Origin: Gymnopilus junonius
Lineage: Eukaryota; Basidiomycota; Agaricomycetes; Agaricales; Galerinaceae
Length of the DNA: 49,073 nt
Direction: 5' to 3'
Assembly (NCBI GenBank): GCA_015501075.1
Contig: JADNYJ010000258.1
Location: forward strand, 1 to 49,073
A program made the translations under genes and the position numbers. How positions within the stretch are numbered: the stretch's first letter is position 1; each line of letters opens with the position of its first letter. A model generated the notes under the pieces. It did no database searches. It was not told the origin of the DNA and worked only from the letters and a program-made list of their open reading frames with translations. Positions 31,848 to 42,357 of the stretch are shown here, piece by piece.

Positions 31848-32793
31848 TCACTTGTGCGATAGTTGTTGGAGAAGAAGGTCGACAATAAGATGCACTATAA
31901 TTTTCAGATCTTGGAGGAGAAGTGGCTGACGCATGGCTTCTAGGTTCCTCCCTTTCGTCTTAGTCTTCCGAACTCGCTTAGAAAGACGCGGACTTGGAGA
32001 AGCCCCTTCATCTTCACCCCCTTCTTTGCGAGTGCGCTTCAGTTTGCCTTTCTCCTTCACAACGTCAACTTGATTCACGCTGTCCGAGTCAGAAACATTT
32101 TCCTTAGGGTTTTCATGTGTGACCATCTTCGGACTTTTTGGGCTTGCAGGATGGTGTTCCTGTTCCTCCTCAACCTCAATGATGTGTGCTGTGGTCTCCT
32201 CTTGTGCGGGCATTATTGTACCACGAATGGGGGGTACCAAGTTGAGATTATGTGTCCGAGCCCAATTATTGTGGCATGAAGAACATGAGCATCTATGCGC
32301 GGAAGGTGGCGTATGATTGTTGGCGAGGGACGGGAAACCCATCTCAATGGAACTCTCGTGGCTGAGTTCGAAAGAGGAATGAGCCTGGCGCATTGATAGA
32401 GAAGACTCGACGCGATAGCTAGGTATTGGACGTGCTGGCTCGCGGTAAGCACCTACACGAAGATCAAAATTGGGGATTAGAACAATCGGCTGAGAGGAAA
32501 TATGAAGTTCACGTACGCCTGGGCAGAGGTCGAATTCGGCGTGCCATAGCGATTGATTCCAGAGAAGGGGGAAGGTGCGCAAGGTATGGAGAGACATCCT
32601 CATAGTATCCACCGCGATCGACTCGTATGAAAGAGTTTTCACGGCGGACAGAAGGAGATGACAAGGCGGGATGAGAGGGTGAGGCATAATGGAAGGATGG
32701 TTCAAGGGAGATTACGGGAAGACTTGGGTTATAGCTGGATTCTAGAATAGGTAGAAAGGTGGAGGGATCAATTGGGGTGCATTCGCAGACCAT
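31848..32793 (-). CDS. Hypothetical disordered, probably nuclear protein
   Basis: Two exons (32793-32517 and 32452-31848) with a 64-nt GT-AG intron give 293 codons. The N-terminal half is Pro/Ser-rich (SFHYASPSHPALSSPSVRRE) and contains a short Cys/His group, HRCSCSSCHNN. The C-terminal half alternates acidic and basic runs (KGKLKRTRKEGGEDEG, KRVRKTKTKGRN) that look like nuclear-localisation signals. The last 25 residues are leucine-rich. No domain is recognised. It lies upstream of THI20 in the same direction, 278 bp away. A further C-terminal intron is possible, so the end is less certain than the start. Confidence 0.5.
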
Positions 32794-32916
32794 GATTCAA
32801 TATACCAATTAGGCGTCGTCTGGATGTCGAAGCTTGTAGGCCCGCTACGCTACCAATAGCGTTGGAGCTAAAGTCCGTCGAAGAAAGTATCAGAGCCATT
32901 TGGAATTCCGGGAGAT

Positions 32917-33950
32917 CATCCCAGGTCTGGTGGTATTGGCTGATGGTGATGGAGGCAGAGCCCTTAATTTCCAGGTGGAATGAAGACATTGCAAATATGT
33001 ATTGCAGTTGCGATAGTAAAAGGCAAGATCAAGAGAGGACGTTCAAGCTAAGAAGCAGGTTAAGCCACTTGAAATGGTAGTGGTAGTAGTTTAAGAAACA
33101 GGAAGGGAAGGTGCCACTTAGACGCCAACCATACTTATACGAACAAATAGGGTAAGGCAGTGGCATTACCATTGTTCTCTGAGCCACTGCCGGCACAAAC
33201 GGACAATAAGAATTTCCTAATTAGTAGATTTTTCTCTTTTCGACATCAGTGTGGCTTTTATAGTTGCTTGGTAGCCCGTATCACCCATCCACTCTACCAG
33301 GCTCATATTACCTAGCCCCCGAGTTCTAATCAACCTTCGCAGGAAAAGAGAGGGAGGTTTTTGAAAGCCGAGAGTTCAAGGTCGAAAGAGACAGTACCAT
33401 CGGAGGAGCCACGAAGTAAGGCGAGTCCCATTTCTGTAAAAGTTGGTAATCAATGGAGTGCTGAGAACTTGAGTGCGAACCGCTGCTTGCCTGCGACCTG
33501 CTTGAGGCTGCCTCCTGAGTAGAGCTGAGTCCTGTTAACAGGATGATTGACTTTCTGAGGCGCAAAATTCTTGATGGTTCCTTTCTTTTTCGCACGGTTC
33601 CCATTCTCTTCTCAACCGCCATGTGTGCCGTCCACCTCCCCATTTCTTTATCTTCCTGACACAGCGTTCTGAAATAAAGTGAACATCCACTTCATTACCA
33701 TTTAAAATATGATCTACGTTTCTCAGCTGCTGTATCTGCTTGACCTTTTCCAGGGTCCACTTGATTTCAGTCACCAATAGGCTTTATTTGTATTTCTCAT
33801 TGGCGTGCTCTTCAAATTTCGTTGACATTGTCTATGGCGAAGGCGACTTCATTCCAAACTTGGTCTCCCATGAAGAGAATATTTTCACTTTCGATGCATA
33901 ATCTTCGTCTGTCTGTTTCTTTGGCCTCTTTTCTTCGACCATACCGATAG
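32917..33950 (+). repeat. Duplicated block B, first part, direct copy of 7078-7149 plus 11054-12290
   Basis: It contains the empty hAT site (about 32988) and the empty MITE site (about 33830). About 340 bp near 33067-33405 are absent from block A. Several minus-strand frames are open but not conserved between copies, so no gene is called. Confidence 0.85.
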
Positions 33951-33962
33951 TCTTTCAAACGC

Positions 33963-34258
33963 AAACGTATGTGGTGATTCGATTCTGCTTATTGACGAAC
34001 ACGAACCAGTTCAAAGTATGGCGCACTTGTATGGCGATACCTCTTTACTGGTTTAACGTGTCGGCTCACGGTTTGATTCTTAGATCTTTAGACCCGCCTT
34101 CCACATGTCTGCCATACAGGAGTTGAGCGGCGAACTAATTCTCTTCAAAAATTTTTGAAAATGGTCTGTAATCCCGGTTGGCCGCACACTTTTCTCGATT
34201 AGTTCAGGTCCATGTGCTCTCGAATGTGCCGGCTCCAGGCTTTCAGCTGCATTAATCT
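33963..34258 (+). repeat. Duplicated block B, direct copy of 15010-15295
   Basis: Same orientation in both blocks, although the sequence that follows at 34258 continues in inverted homology. The order of the segments therefore differs between A and B. No gene is seen. Confidence 0.8.
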
Positions 34259-36371
34259 GCTGAAGTAGCTTTCAGGTCTTAAAGTTAAAGCGGATGCTGG
34301 CGACCCATCATCATTTACGAAACGAGACTTATCTCATGCGCTGTCTCCACGAGTACAATCCGAAACTGCTGCCTTTCTTTACAAGTGATATCTGCTGAGA
34401 AAACCCGAGGATGGCCCATTTATGACCCTGATTTTACCTGCTTAAGTGGAGGAGTTATTCCGCTATGTGGGCCGACGAGGATCCGGAACCAATGACCAAT
34501 CGCAAATATGAGTATTTGCCCCCTAGCAGTAGAATAAGTACGTCAACTTAGCGACCACTTGTTCAAAGTCGACCTGCTTTGCGTTTCAACTGCATATGGA
34601 TCGAGAAACCAAACTTCAAGTTAGTGTCACTAGGCTCTATGTTACATCATTCTAAGCCTCGACTTGCGCAGTGAGTGCTGGTTTCATTTATGTTTTATTA
34701 GAAAAATCGTCGACGCTAAAAATTTTAAAGTGCTTCATACTACCACCGTGATTTGAAATTTCAGAGAGAGACTACTCACGACGGAGATCTATTCCCAGGT
34801 GTCTCTAGCCCCACATACCCGTTGCAATCGGTTCATTTTGGCGACATCTGGTCTAGGGGCTAAGCGCAGCAGATGTCCACGTCAGGAGAGCTTCTCGAGG
34901 AAATATGCGCTCGTACTCTCTAGGTTGACTCTCCAAAGCTAGATAGATACAGGTATAACCTCACCACTTCCGACTCGAAAGTATGTGCAAAATTGTATTT
35001 CTGTCTTCATCACCATGCACGTTCGAACTTTGGAAGAACAGGCAGATCCTTCATTGCACCATTGTCAATTTGTCATGGACTTTGAAGTGATATCTGCTGA
35101 TTGCATTTCGGTTGGAACAGGATCCGTTGTGAAGGCGGAACTAGGAATTTTCTTCAGGCCCTGATAAACGATAAAGATCTGCTTCTTATCAAGAGATGAT
35201 GTGGCTTTTAATAAATTGATCCGAGACGTATTCTTTTTTGTCCATCGACTTGCCATATCGGGTCATTCACTTCGCTGAGGTACGTCCATTCCCTGATATT
35301 TTAGAAATCGCTCAAAAATATCTTTCTGAGGCTGCGTTAGAACTTAGTACCACTCAGCTTGGAATTTCCGACCGCATGATTTTCTTTCCTTACTCTGGTG
35401 GTATAGGGCAAAGGATGTGAAAACAAATTTCTTCCCGGGTTTTGTCTCGATGGAGTCGTTTGCTGGTAATTGTTAGATCTTCCGATCGGGACCACCAAAT
35501 TTATTCATGACAAAGTAGAACCGCTGATTTCCGCGAGACGGCATTTTATCGGCACAAGCTTCCGATCAATATCGAGTCAACTCAGCTGCAGTCGGCTCTG
35601 CGGCTGATCCCTCCTCAAAGAATTGCGAGATGAGGGATTGGGGACGTCTCGACTCGAATATAAGTGTTAATATTAGAGATTAGGCTGTGTATAATGCATA
35701 TGTAGTGTAATAGAGTATACAGTACTGGAATTTAAGTAGCAAATTGATGAGCTCTCAGACAAGAAAAGGAAAGGTTTAAGATGAACACGAAGTGTCCGAT
35801 TACTGGGACACATCCAGTGCGTCGCTGACAGCGGGTAATGGATGAGAAATGCCTAGCGGAATAGAAAATCTTAATGGAGGAATTGAACGAACAGAATGAA
35901 AAGGGGTTGGTCGTGGTCTTTGAGGAGAATCCCTGCTACTATCACAAATGGATGGAAGAACTTTATTAGTGATATCTGCATCTCCAGTTGGTGGAGGATT
36001 TTCGTCAGATGAAAGATTAGTTGCTGAATTAGAGACATTTGATATAGAGTATGAACAGAAGGGTTGAGAGACGTCGATGAAGAGGAATTGCCAACCGAAG
36101 AGTTTGAAACAAAGAAGGTGATGATATAGAAACAGATGGAAAATTTTGTTGATATGTGACATTATATACATTGTCAGCTTGCCATGATGAAAAATGATAT
36201 GTCGATGTCGACGCGTCTGCGGATACGCGCGCAACCGTTGGAGGTGACGAAGATGAGAAAGTTACAGTATGAGTATTTACGGTAAGCTGGAATGTCAATT
36301 TGCCGACGATGCCGAGCATTGTCGCTTGAGTCTCACCGCTGAATGCCTTGCTTACGTGCCCATCCCTTTTT

Positions 36372-36396
36372 GGGGGGTGGTCATTGACCACCCCCC
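36372..36396. repeat. Perfect 25-bp palindrome
   Basis: GGGGGGTGGTCA, one central T, then the exact inverse TGACCACCCCCC. It lies within the block B-specific stretch, at the end of the uncertain minus-strand frame 36620-36381. Confidence 0.85.
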
Positions 36397-36620
36397 GTGG
36401 GACGTATGGCCTGGATCGGAAGATCTGACACCTCTTGGCCATCTGCCTTTAGATGAAGACGAGCTGCCGCAGCGGCGTGTTTCAGGCTAGTCTGAAGTCG
36501 TGAAGTCGGTAATACTTTTAAGACTCGCTTCTGTCTTTTAAATTCTTCCTTAACGACATGTCTCTGAATCCAGGTGTAAAAACGTGAATTAATATATTCG
36601 GTAGCTTCAGAGTAGTCCAA
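36381..36620 (-). other. 79-codon open frame, uncertain
   Basis: It starts with ATG at 36620 and is basic (RHVVKEEFKRQKRVLKVLPT). The block A counterpart on the plus strand at 13352 keeps much of the sequence, but indels and an early TAA break it. It is divergent to SSP copy 3 with about 480 bp between starts. A second minus-strand frame (36442-36029, Ser/Thr-rich) overlaps its end and could be a following exon, but no convincing splice pair was found. Confidence 0.25.
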
Positions 36621-36916
36621 GCTTGAAGCCGCGTTGGGGCCTCTACTGGGTCATCTCATTCGCATCGCCGATTAGAAATAAGTCTTATGGCTTTTGTAAC
36701 TTTGAACAATTCTGTACTCCTGAGCTTAACGGTGCTTACCCTCTGTCGCAGCCCCTTAATTTTTATTGATCGTCATCCACATCACAGAACTGACTTCCAT
36801 CAGAAATCAATGAGAAGTTATGCCCATTATGCCGTATTTTGAAGATCGGTATCAGCTGCACATGTAGCCGCTCTAAAAATAGAATGTGAAGTTTGATCAC
36901 AGCGACGCCCGAAACT

Positions 36917-36925
36917 TATAAAAGG
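36917..36925 (+). promoter_or_regulatory. TATA box of SSP copy 3
   Basis: TATAAAAGG lies 177 bp upstream of the SSP start codon. Equivalent boxes occur at 15907 (SSP locus 2, block A) and 41612 (SSP locus 2, block B, gene deleted), which supports function. Confidence 0.65.
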
Positions 36926-37101
36926 ACCTGCGAATTTTCGACGTTCCCCAGAACTGCCTGGCGCATTCCCCCATTCTCGCTTTATCCAAACTTAACTGGT
37001 ATGGACGTTGTACACATTCGACGTGCCTCTCTGACACATGTGCGTAATCACAGATTTCGGGCTGTGCCCTTGAACTATTCTACTACAATCATCAATTCGC
37101 A

Positions 37102-37552
37102 ATGCGTTTCTCTACCGCTGTCTTTGCTACTGTCCTCGCCTTCGGTGCTTCCGCTCTGGCAGGAAGTCTCCCCGTGAGTGCAGCTCTTCGCTTCATCTAC
37201 TTTCCGCCTCTAATGGCTTGATTTCATACGCTAAACAGAGCCCCATGAGCCAACTTATTGCGCGTCATGAGAGAGACCTAGGTCTAGAAGCCCGAGGAGA
37301 AATGACGGAATTTGAAGCCCGTGCAATCCTCATTGCTCGTGCTCCACCGAATGGAGAGTATGTACTATGTGTTCCTGGCTTTTTCGACTGTCACTGATTA
37401 ATCTTAGTTGCGACACCGCTTCTCCTTCGCACATGGGTGCTATAGATTGCCATAATGCTCATGGACATGGTTGGAAGATGAATGGTCGTTGCTATGGTCA
37501 TCAGCAAATGGTTTTGCAAGGGAACCAGTTCAAAGGCTGGTGCTATTTCTGA
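37102..37552 (+). CDS. Small secreted cysteine-containing protein, copy 3
   Basis: Three exons (37102-37173, 37239-37357, 37408-37552) give 111 codons. The signal peptide is MRFSTAVFATVLAFGASALA. The mature protein begins with LP and a charged helix (RHERDLGLEARGEMTEFEAR), then a C-terminal domain with cysteines in DCDTAS, IDCHNAHGHGWK, GRCYGHQQM and WCYF. A closing Cys-Tyr-Phe is shared with copy 2. A proximal TATA box and short introns are present, so this is the copy most likely to be expressed. Copy 1 (12405-12852) is its direct but broken partner in the inverted part of block A. No named family is recognised; a secreted structural or effector-like role is conjecture. Confidence 0.88.
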
Positions 37553-38044
37553 ATGGGATACCGCGTCGTTGTCTTAATTGAGTAGAATAGTAATACAAGC
37601 TAATTGGATCAGTCATAACGTGTTCTGAATTCACTAAGAACCCAGAGGAGATCCGACCAAGGCCTTAGGTTCAGAAACAGGACAGCCGCATAAAACTATG
37701 AATTACTTGGGGCTAGAATCGAATATCGGAAACCTTTACGCCATTCTATCGGACTTGCTCATTGTTACATCGTCTTCTCCATGGAATTCAGTTCATTATT
37801 CGCTGTTAATATTAGACTACATACCACAACTGAGACTGGATTTCTGCCAGAGCTACGTAGGCGTCGGAAACGGCAACAGTGCTTGCATTTCTCACCGCTA
37901 ATATATACCCTGCTGTTGTAATCAGACCTTACGAGGGGCCAGTTACAGGTTGTTAGAGGGTGTCAGAAATCTTCAATAGGAAGTCCCGATTTCTCATGGG
38001 CACGACTCGAAACGTGGAAGTCAGTTCACATTCTCTTTGATATT
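37553..38044. other. 3' flank of SSP copy 3, no gene
   Basis: No coding frame with support. It lies between the SSP gene and the next duplicated segment. Confidence 0.45.
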
Positions 38045-38423
38045 GGGAGCCGTAAACGAAGGTCATCGCGGGCCATAAGTATGATATGGATAAATTGTGT
38101 TTCATGCAAGCGGTGAACTAGTGCTCCGGCTTAATGAGGCGTTGAATACAAGATAGCAGTGGTATCATATCCAGCAGCGATCTATATAGGGGATTACATT
38201 TGACTTTACAAAAATGAACATTTTTTTTCTAAAATAATCTTCGCAACCCTTACGCAGGACTGTAACTTAGTCTGTAAGAGACTACATATAAGGCTACCTG
38301 CAAATTCAATCGGGTGAGGCGGTGACAATCACAAGGATCATTGACTTTTTCTCCTTCAGTACAAATGATGTGATAGAAGATCATCAGCAATTTGAGAAGC
38401 TAGGAACGATAAGACCGCTGCAA
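38045..38423 (+). repeat. Duplicated block B, dire copy of 15310-15655
   Basis: Same orientation as block A (shared GTAAACGAAGGTCATCGCGG). It is cut at 38425 by the solo LTR and resumes at 41336. No gene is seen. Confidence 0.8.
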
Positions 38424-38819
38424 TATGTAAAGATCCGTGATCCGGGTCGAAAATGAAAAGGAGAGAGAACGACTCGGAGGCAGAAGAACGTGGGAATGGA
38501 TCAATACTATTGGAGTTGATCCTACGAGGAATTTACAAGTGAAGCTATGGAGGCTTTTATAGGAAAAGGAAAAGAGAGGCTAACGATAAAGAAAAGGAGT
38601 GGCTAACTGGTTAAGAGTCCGATAGTCCGAGAATGAATGAAGGAATGACGAGTCAGGGAATGAATGAAATATGATCAAGTCCAATAGATGAGAATGAGAT
38701 GCTAAAAATATAACGAGCTAAAAATATACCCAGTCCGAAGACGCGTCTCGACGAGCGGATCATCACAGGACCCCTGAAAGTAATAGAGGAGGCCTGAGCC
38801 AAAATGGCCAAATTTTGGC

Positions 38820-38900
38820 GATTTTTATCCGCACGACTTTGGGCGATTTTTATCCGTTTTTGGCCTCAATCCTCGGCCGGACCCCATTTTTATCCGCACG
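38820..38900 (+). repeat. Left subterminal repeats of the unrecognised transposon
   Basis: Three copies of ATTTTTATCCG(CAC) at about 38821, 38845 and 38886, all on the plus strand. Confidence 0.75.
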
Positions 38901-39036
38901 GTAGATCAGGCATTAAAAAAATCTAAATAAAGTAAATTTTTTTCTTCCCCGCTTTGCGGGCCCGTTTTTCGAGCTCAAATCTGCTCAAATTGGATCTAGA
39001 AAGACTACATTGACATATTAACGTGAATAAGATCGA

Positions 39037-40875
39037 TTATCCATCAATATCTTCGTCGTCATCGTCGACGTCTACGGTCTCCGAATTTGAAGTCTTCTTT
39101 CGTTGATTAAATACTTTGATTGCTTTTCCTATTTCCTCTTGCTTGTTGCGGAGCGCTTTAAAGAGGGTGATGTCTTCAGACGAAACTTCGAGACCTAATT
39201 GTCCAGCAATGGGTGAGGAGTGCAGGGTGCAAAGGAAAAGTGTGGATGGGATGATGTCGAAGCAATACAGCTGAGGGAAGGGGTGGCTCATGTGTGGTTT
39301 GTCGTAGAAACGTGAGCCGAAGTGGTACTGAAAGACTTGGATGACAATATTTGAAGCAGCCGCCACTGAGCTCACAGAATCAACATATCCGTGCTTGCCA
39401 TTTTTTCCTCCTCCTTTCGAATAAACGGTAAGAACTTCGAATAAAAGATCAATGAACATGATAGTAATGAGAAGAAAGAGTCCGTACCCTTGCATAATAC
39501 TAGACCAAGATTTTTGTTTGACGACATTGCAAAACCATAACTGCCTGCAGCCCGTGTCCCACTGGGTGCTCGTGCATCAGCTGCATGTAAGACGTTGAGG
39601 CCATTAACACGAGCATCGCCTATAGTCTCAGGCAATTGAGCATCGTGAAAAATTTTCTTTCGCTTCGTCAATGCCTGCAGAAGCGAAATAGTAACTGTTA
39701 ATTGACTAATGGAAAAGGAGAGTCTATTGGAAAAACCTTTGTAGCCGTGGTTTTTGCCACTGCTGTTGCATTTGCAGAGTTTCCGCTAGCAGTCCAACGA
39801 ACATTCCGATCCAAACCCGTCCCAATACCTCGGTCACCCTCCTGCTTGATAATCTCCGAGAACTTGCGAAGTAATTGCTGGCGTTCTGTTAATGATTTTG
39901 CTTTGCTTTGGTTCGTCAATGCTTCGCTGTTCCCAGTTTTGCGAACCCCGGTTTCAGCTTGTTTGGTCTGATGACGGACACGCAAGCGCACGAGTTCAGA
40001 AAGATCAATATCTTCGGTCATATTGGATGAGTATATGTCAGCTTCAGGTTCCTGTATATTAACTGGCGGGAGTGAATTAGCAAGGCGTTCGCCATGAGCA
40101 GCTGCAATATCAGAAAGAATAGACTGAATGTGAGATGCATCATCTGAATAAGCCTCGACTATGGCTTCGTCATCGAGCTCTGGTAAATCGCATCTGCGAG
40201 GCTTGGTGTAAGGTAATGCAATATAGGAAGCAAGAGCAACACTTACATTGTTGTTTGATCATCAATACTAAGTGCAACGGCAGCGAATCTATAATTCATT
40301 AGTTCATTTTCACGCCTAGAAGGGAGTTCGACATCTTCAAGTTGGTCTAGCATGGCTTGATAGTCGTCGTCAGACTCTGACGATTCACTATCCGATTGAG
40401 CGTCAGCGTCAGCATCATCGTCTGTCCACCAGCTTAGAATGGACGGCAAGCGTGTTGTCGCACTATAAAGCTGCTCCGCTGTCAGCCCAAGATAGACAAA
40501 GAGTGAATGTGCTTCATTGTAAGCACGGTTGGCGGATTCCTGGATATCGGCATTGCTGGGATAGGTGGAGAGCGCAAGAAGGTCAATCCCACGAATGTCA
40601 GTATGTGTGTGAGAGTAACCGCTGGCACGAGCCTTGCCGTCCGATGAGCATGCAGAGAAGAAAGCTTCACGAAGCTTAATAAAAAGTTTTGGGATCATGA
40701 GATGGAAATCGAGCATTGTGAAGTCCTTGACAATTTGACGACACATGCCAAATGCATGTTCGACGACCTCTGTTCCCAAAAGCCAAGGTAGCAATGGACG
40801 GCGCTCTTCATGGTCACGGTAAATGACAACAAGTTGAAGGAATCCTTGGATTAATGCCTTGGTGATCTTCACGCA
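39037..40875 (-). pseudogene. Transposon-encoded protein of unknown family, 5'-truncated
   Basis: Four exons (40875-40247, 40193-39737, 39674-39488, 39413-39037) join in frame to about 549 codons and a stop at 39037-39039. The first exon starts at a good acceptor (TCTCCTCAG), so at least one upstream exon existed, but only about 330 bp remain before the element's end and no suitable exon is seen there. Notable segments are WLLGTEVVEHAFGMCRQIVK, FTMLDFHLMIPKLFIKL, an Asp/Ser/Glu-rich linker (DDDADADAQSDSESSESDDD), NGKHGYVDSVSSVAAASNIV with IVIQVFQYHFG, and an acidic C-terminus. I recall similar proteins in mushroom genomes but no named domain. It is probably the transposase of this element, made defective by internal deletion. 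Confidence 0.55.
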
Positions 40876-40951
40876 CTGAGGAGACAAAAAGTGTTTCGAG
40901 TAACCTGTATTCTACTACACTACGTAGTGCATGCTTATTGAAAATAACACA

Positions 40952-41018
40952 AAGCTACATAGCTTAGTTGGAAGTACGTTGAGACATCTGGGTTCGAACG
41001 TTCGACTCCTGAGGACTG
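40952..41018 (+). other. tRNA-like sequence inside the transposon
   Basis: TAGCTTAGTTGG fits the polymerase III A box exactly, and GTTCGACTCC resembles a B box about 40 nt later. The 4-bp D stem forms (GCTT with AAGT), but the anticodon and T stems do not. A palindromic TTCGAACGTTCGA covers the T-loop area. Probable tRNA relic. Confidence 0.3.
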
Positions 41019-41019
41019 G

Positions 41020-41166
41020 ATTTTTATCCGCACCTGACTTAGGCCACCCGAGCCGGAGCCCATTTTTATCCGCACGACCGGATCATGCATTTTGGGCCAA
41101 AATGGCTGATTTTTATCCGCATAGACCTGTGGCTTTGGCCGAAAAATCTTCAATTTTTATCCAAAC
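41020..41166 (+). repeat. Right subterminal repeats of the unrecognised transposon
   Basis: Four copies of ATTTTTATCC(GCAC), at about 41020, 41062, 41109 and 41152, the last one degenerate. They run in the same orientation as the copies at the left end. Confidence 0.75.
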
Positions 41167-41217
41167 TTTTGCTCAGGGCTCTCCTACTACTTTCAGGGGT
41201 CCTATCATCACACAATA

Positions 41218-41333
41218 GAGGTTATTTGCAACTTCTGAACGAACGAAAAATAAGGCAAAAAGTGGGGCCTTCAGCCAATCAGAGACCCGGTAAGCTCCAC
41301 CTTTTCGTTTGAACGGAATTTGCAAATAACCTC
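41218..41333. mobile_element. 116-bp MITE with TA target duplication
   Basis: The termini GAGGTTATTTGCAA and TTGCAAATAACCTC are exact inverses. TA flanks both sides (41216-41217, 41334-41335), as for Tc1/mariner-type MITEs. It sits inside the right-hand CAATA duplication of the solo LTR, so it inserted after the LTR. Confidence 0.85.
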
Positions 41334-41335
41334 TA

Positions 41336-41690
41336 ACCTTGAACCTCCGATGAAAGATGGGCATGTCAGAAAATGTGGTCAGTTTGTGTTGCTCAGAAAA
41401 AAGTAGATCAAAGCAGATATTTTCACTTCAAACTTCTTTTAAACCTCTTTTACATGATATATAATAGTTGAGGCCAGAGGCCTGGGGCTTTGATCGTCGG
41501 CTGCTGTGGCGCAATCAGCAATTTGATGGATCTGCAGGCCGGATCAACTGAAAATAGAATGAGAAAATATTCAAGCTCAGCGCAGCCGATTCTTTTCCGC
41601 ACTCGAAAAGGTATAAAAAGGTGCGCAAAACCTCCCAATTTTTCAGAATCGCCTGGTGCATTCCTCCATCCTCACTGTAACTAACCTTGA
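41336..41690 (+). repeat. Duplicated block B, direct copy of 15655-15990 (SSP locus 2 upstream region)
   Basis: It includes the TATA box TATAAAAAGG at 41612 and the SSP leader-like CGCCTGGTGCATTCCTCC. The SSP coding sequence expected next is absent: 41690 joins directly to the 3' flank. Confidence 0.82.
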
Positions 41691-42357
41691 CGACGTAGAA
41701 TGATAGATTAATAATATTTGAGGGTATTATACTAAGTCGGACTGTTTCAAGCTGTGCGTGGCTCCCTCGTTTCTTCTCGCTGGCTATCCGAGGCTGATGG
41801 AGACGGTGATGGTGAATCGTCTCCAAAAATCCAGACGCTCGGAATATGTATATTAGTTGAAGACTCCGAATCCATTTTCACTTTTAATCGTGATTTCGAA
41901 TTAAATCTTTTGGATTGGGAAAATCGGTCAGTCATATGCTGTCCTTTAAAATTTCTACTCACAGTGCTAGTATTGAATTTGCATAAACTGTGGATAATCG
42001 ATCAGTAGGTTGAGTTATACTGGAGATATAACAATATCGAAAGTAATACCACTCACGTCTCGGTGCGGAAAATTCGATTGCGAGGTAAACCACTGAGGAC
42101 GGGTTGGCAACGTACTTTCAACCAAATTATGCTCAGAATTTAGCTAGTAATGATGAAATCAAAAGGCCTTACCATAGCCACAGAGAGCACCGCAGTGACG
42201 CTGAGGGTCAAGAAGAGTAAGACATCGTGTCTTCCGGATGTCGTTTTCTACTCACGCCGTTAAGAGACCAGTAGCTAAGAAGAAAATGATTAAAAAGTTG
42301 ACAGCATGTCGACCTCTGTCATTTAGAACCGGACGTCAGCCAGTACAAGGTGATTCG
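41691..42357 (+). repeat. Duplicated block B, right end, direct copy of 23463-24360
   Basis: Starts GACGTAGAATGATAGATTAA and ends near GTACAAGGTGATTCG. It lacks the segment 23516-23745 of block A. No gene is seen. Confidence 0.8.

Larger units (their letters stand above)
34258..37650 (-). repeat. Duplicated block B, inverted copy of 12300-14970
   Basis: It runs antiparallel to block A and includes the intact SSP copy 3. The middle part, about 35480-36420, has no match in A. Apart from the SSP gene and one uncertain frame (36620-36381) I see no gene in it; 34260-36380 is otherwise empty. Confidence 0.8.
38767..41203. mobile_element. 2437-bp terminal-inverted-repeat DNA transposon, superfamily not recognised
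   Basis: Ends are AGGACCCCTGAAAGTA and its exact inverse; the inverted repeats continue imperfectly to about 37 bp. The 8-bp duplication ATCATCAC lies at 38759-38766 and 41204-41211. Inside both ends sits a repeat, ATTTTTATCCGCAC, in the same orientation rather than inverted. It carries one minus-strand gene whose first exon(s) are missing. Eight-base duplications occur in hAT, P and Merlin elements, but the encoded protein shows none of the hAT motifs seen in the element at 7150. Confidence 0.85.
38426..41212. mobile_element. Solo LTR, split by a later transposon
   Basis: The element starts TGTAAAGATCC at 38426 and ends ATCATCACA, giving the TG...CA termini of an LTR. It is flanked by the 5-bp duplication CAATA at 38421-38425 and 41213-41217. 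Removing the inner transposon leaves about 342 bp (38426-38766 plus base 41212). No internal retrotransposon coding remains, so it is a solo LTR formed by LTR-LTR recombination. Confidence 0.85.

Noticed and set aside
33326..33777. Overlapping minus-strand frames in the first duplicated segment of block B
   Set aside because: The block A copy (11182-11498) breaks or shifts the same frames, and no motif is present; they look like chance openings in repeat DNA.
36029..36442. Ser/Thr-rich minus-strand frame as an independent gene
   Set aside because: No recognised domain, absent from block A, overlaps the palindrome and another frame; support is too thin.
40935..41153. Frame near the right end of the transposon as the missing first exon
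   Set aside because: It runs through the subterminal ATTTTTATCC repeats and lacks protein-like composition; no donor links it properly to 40875.
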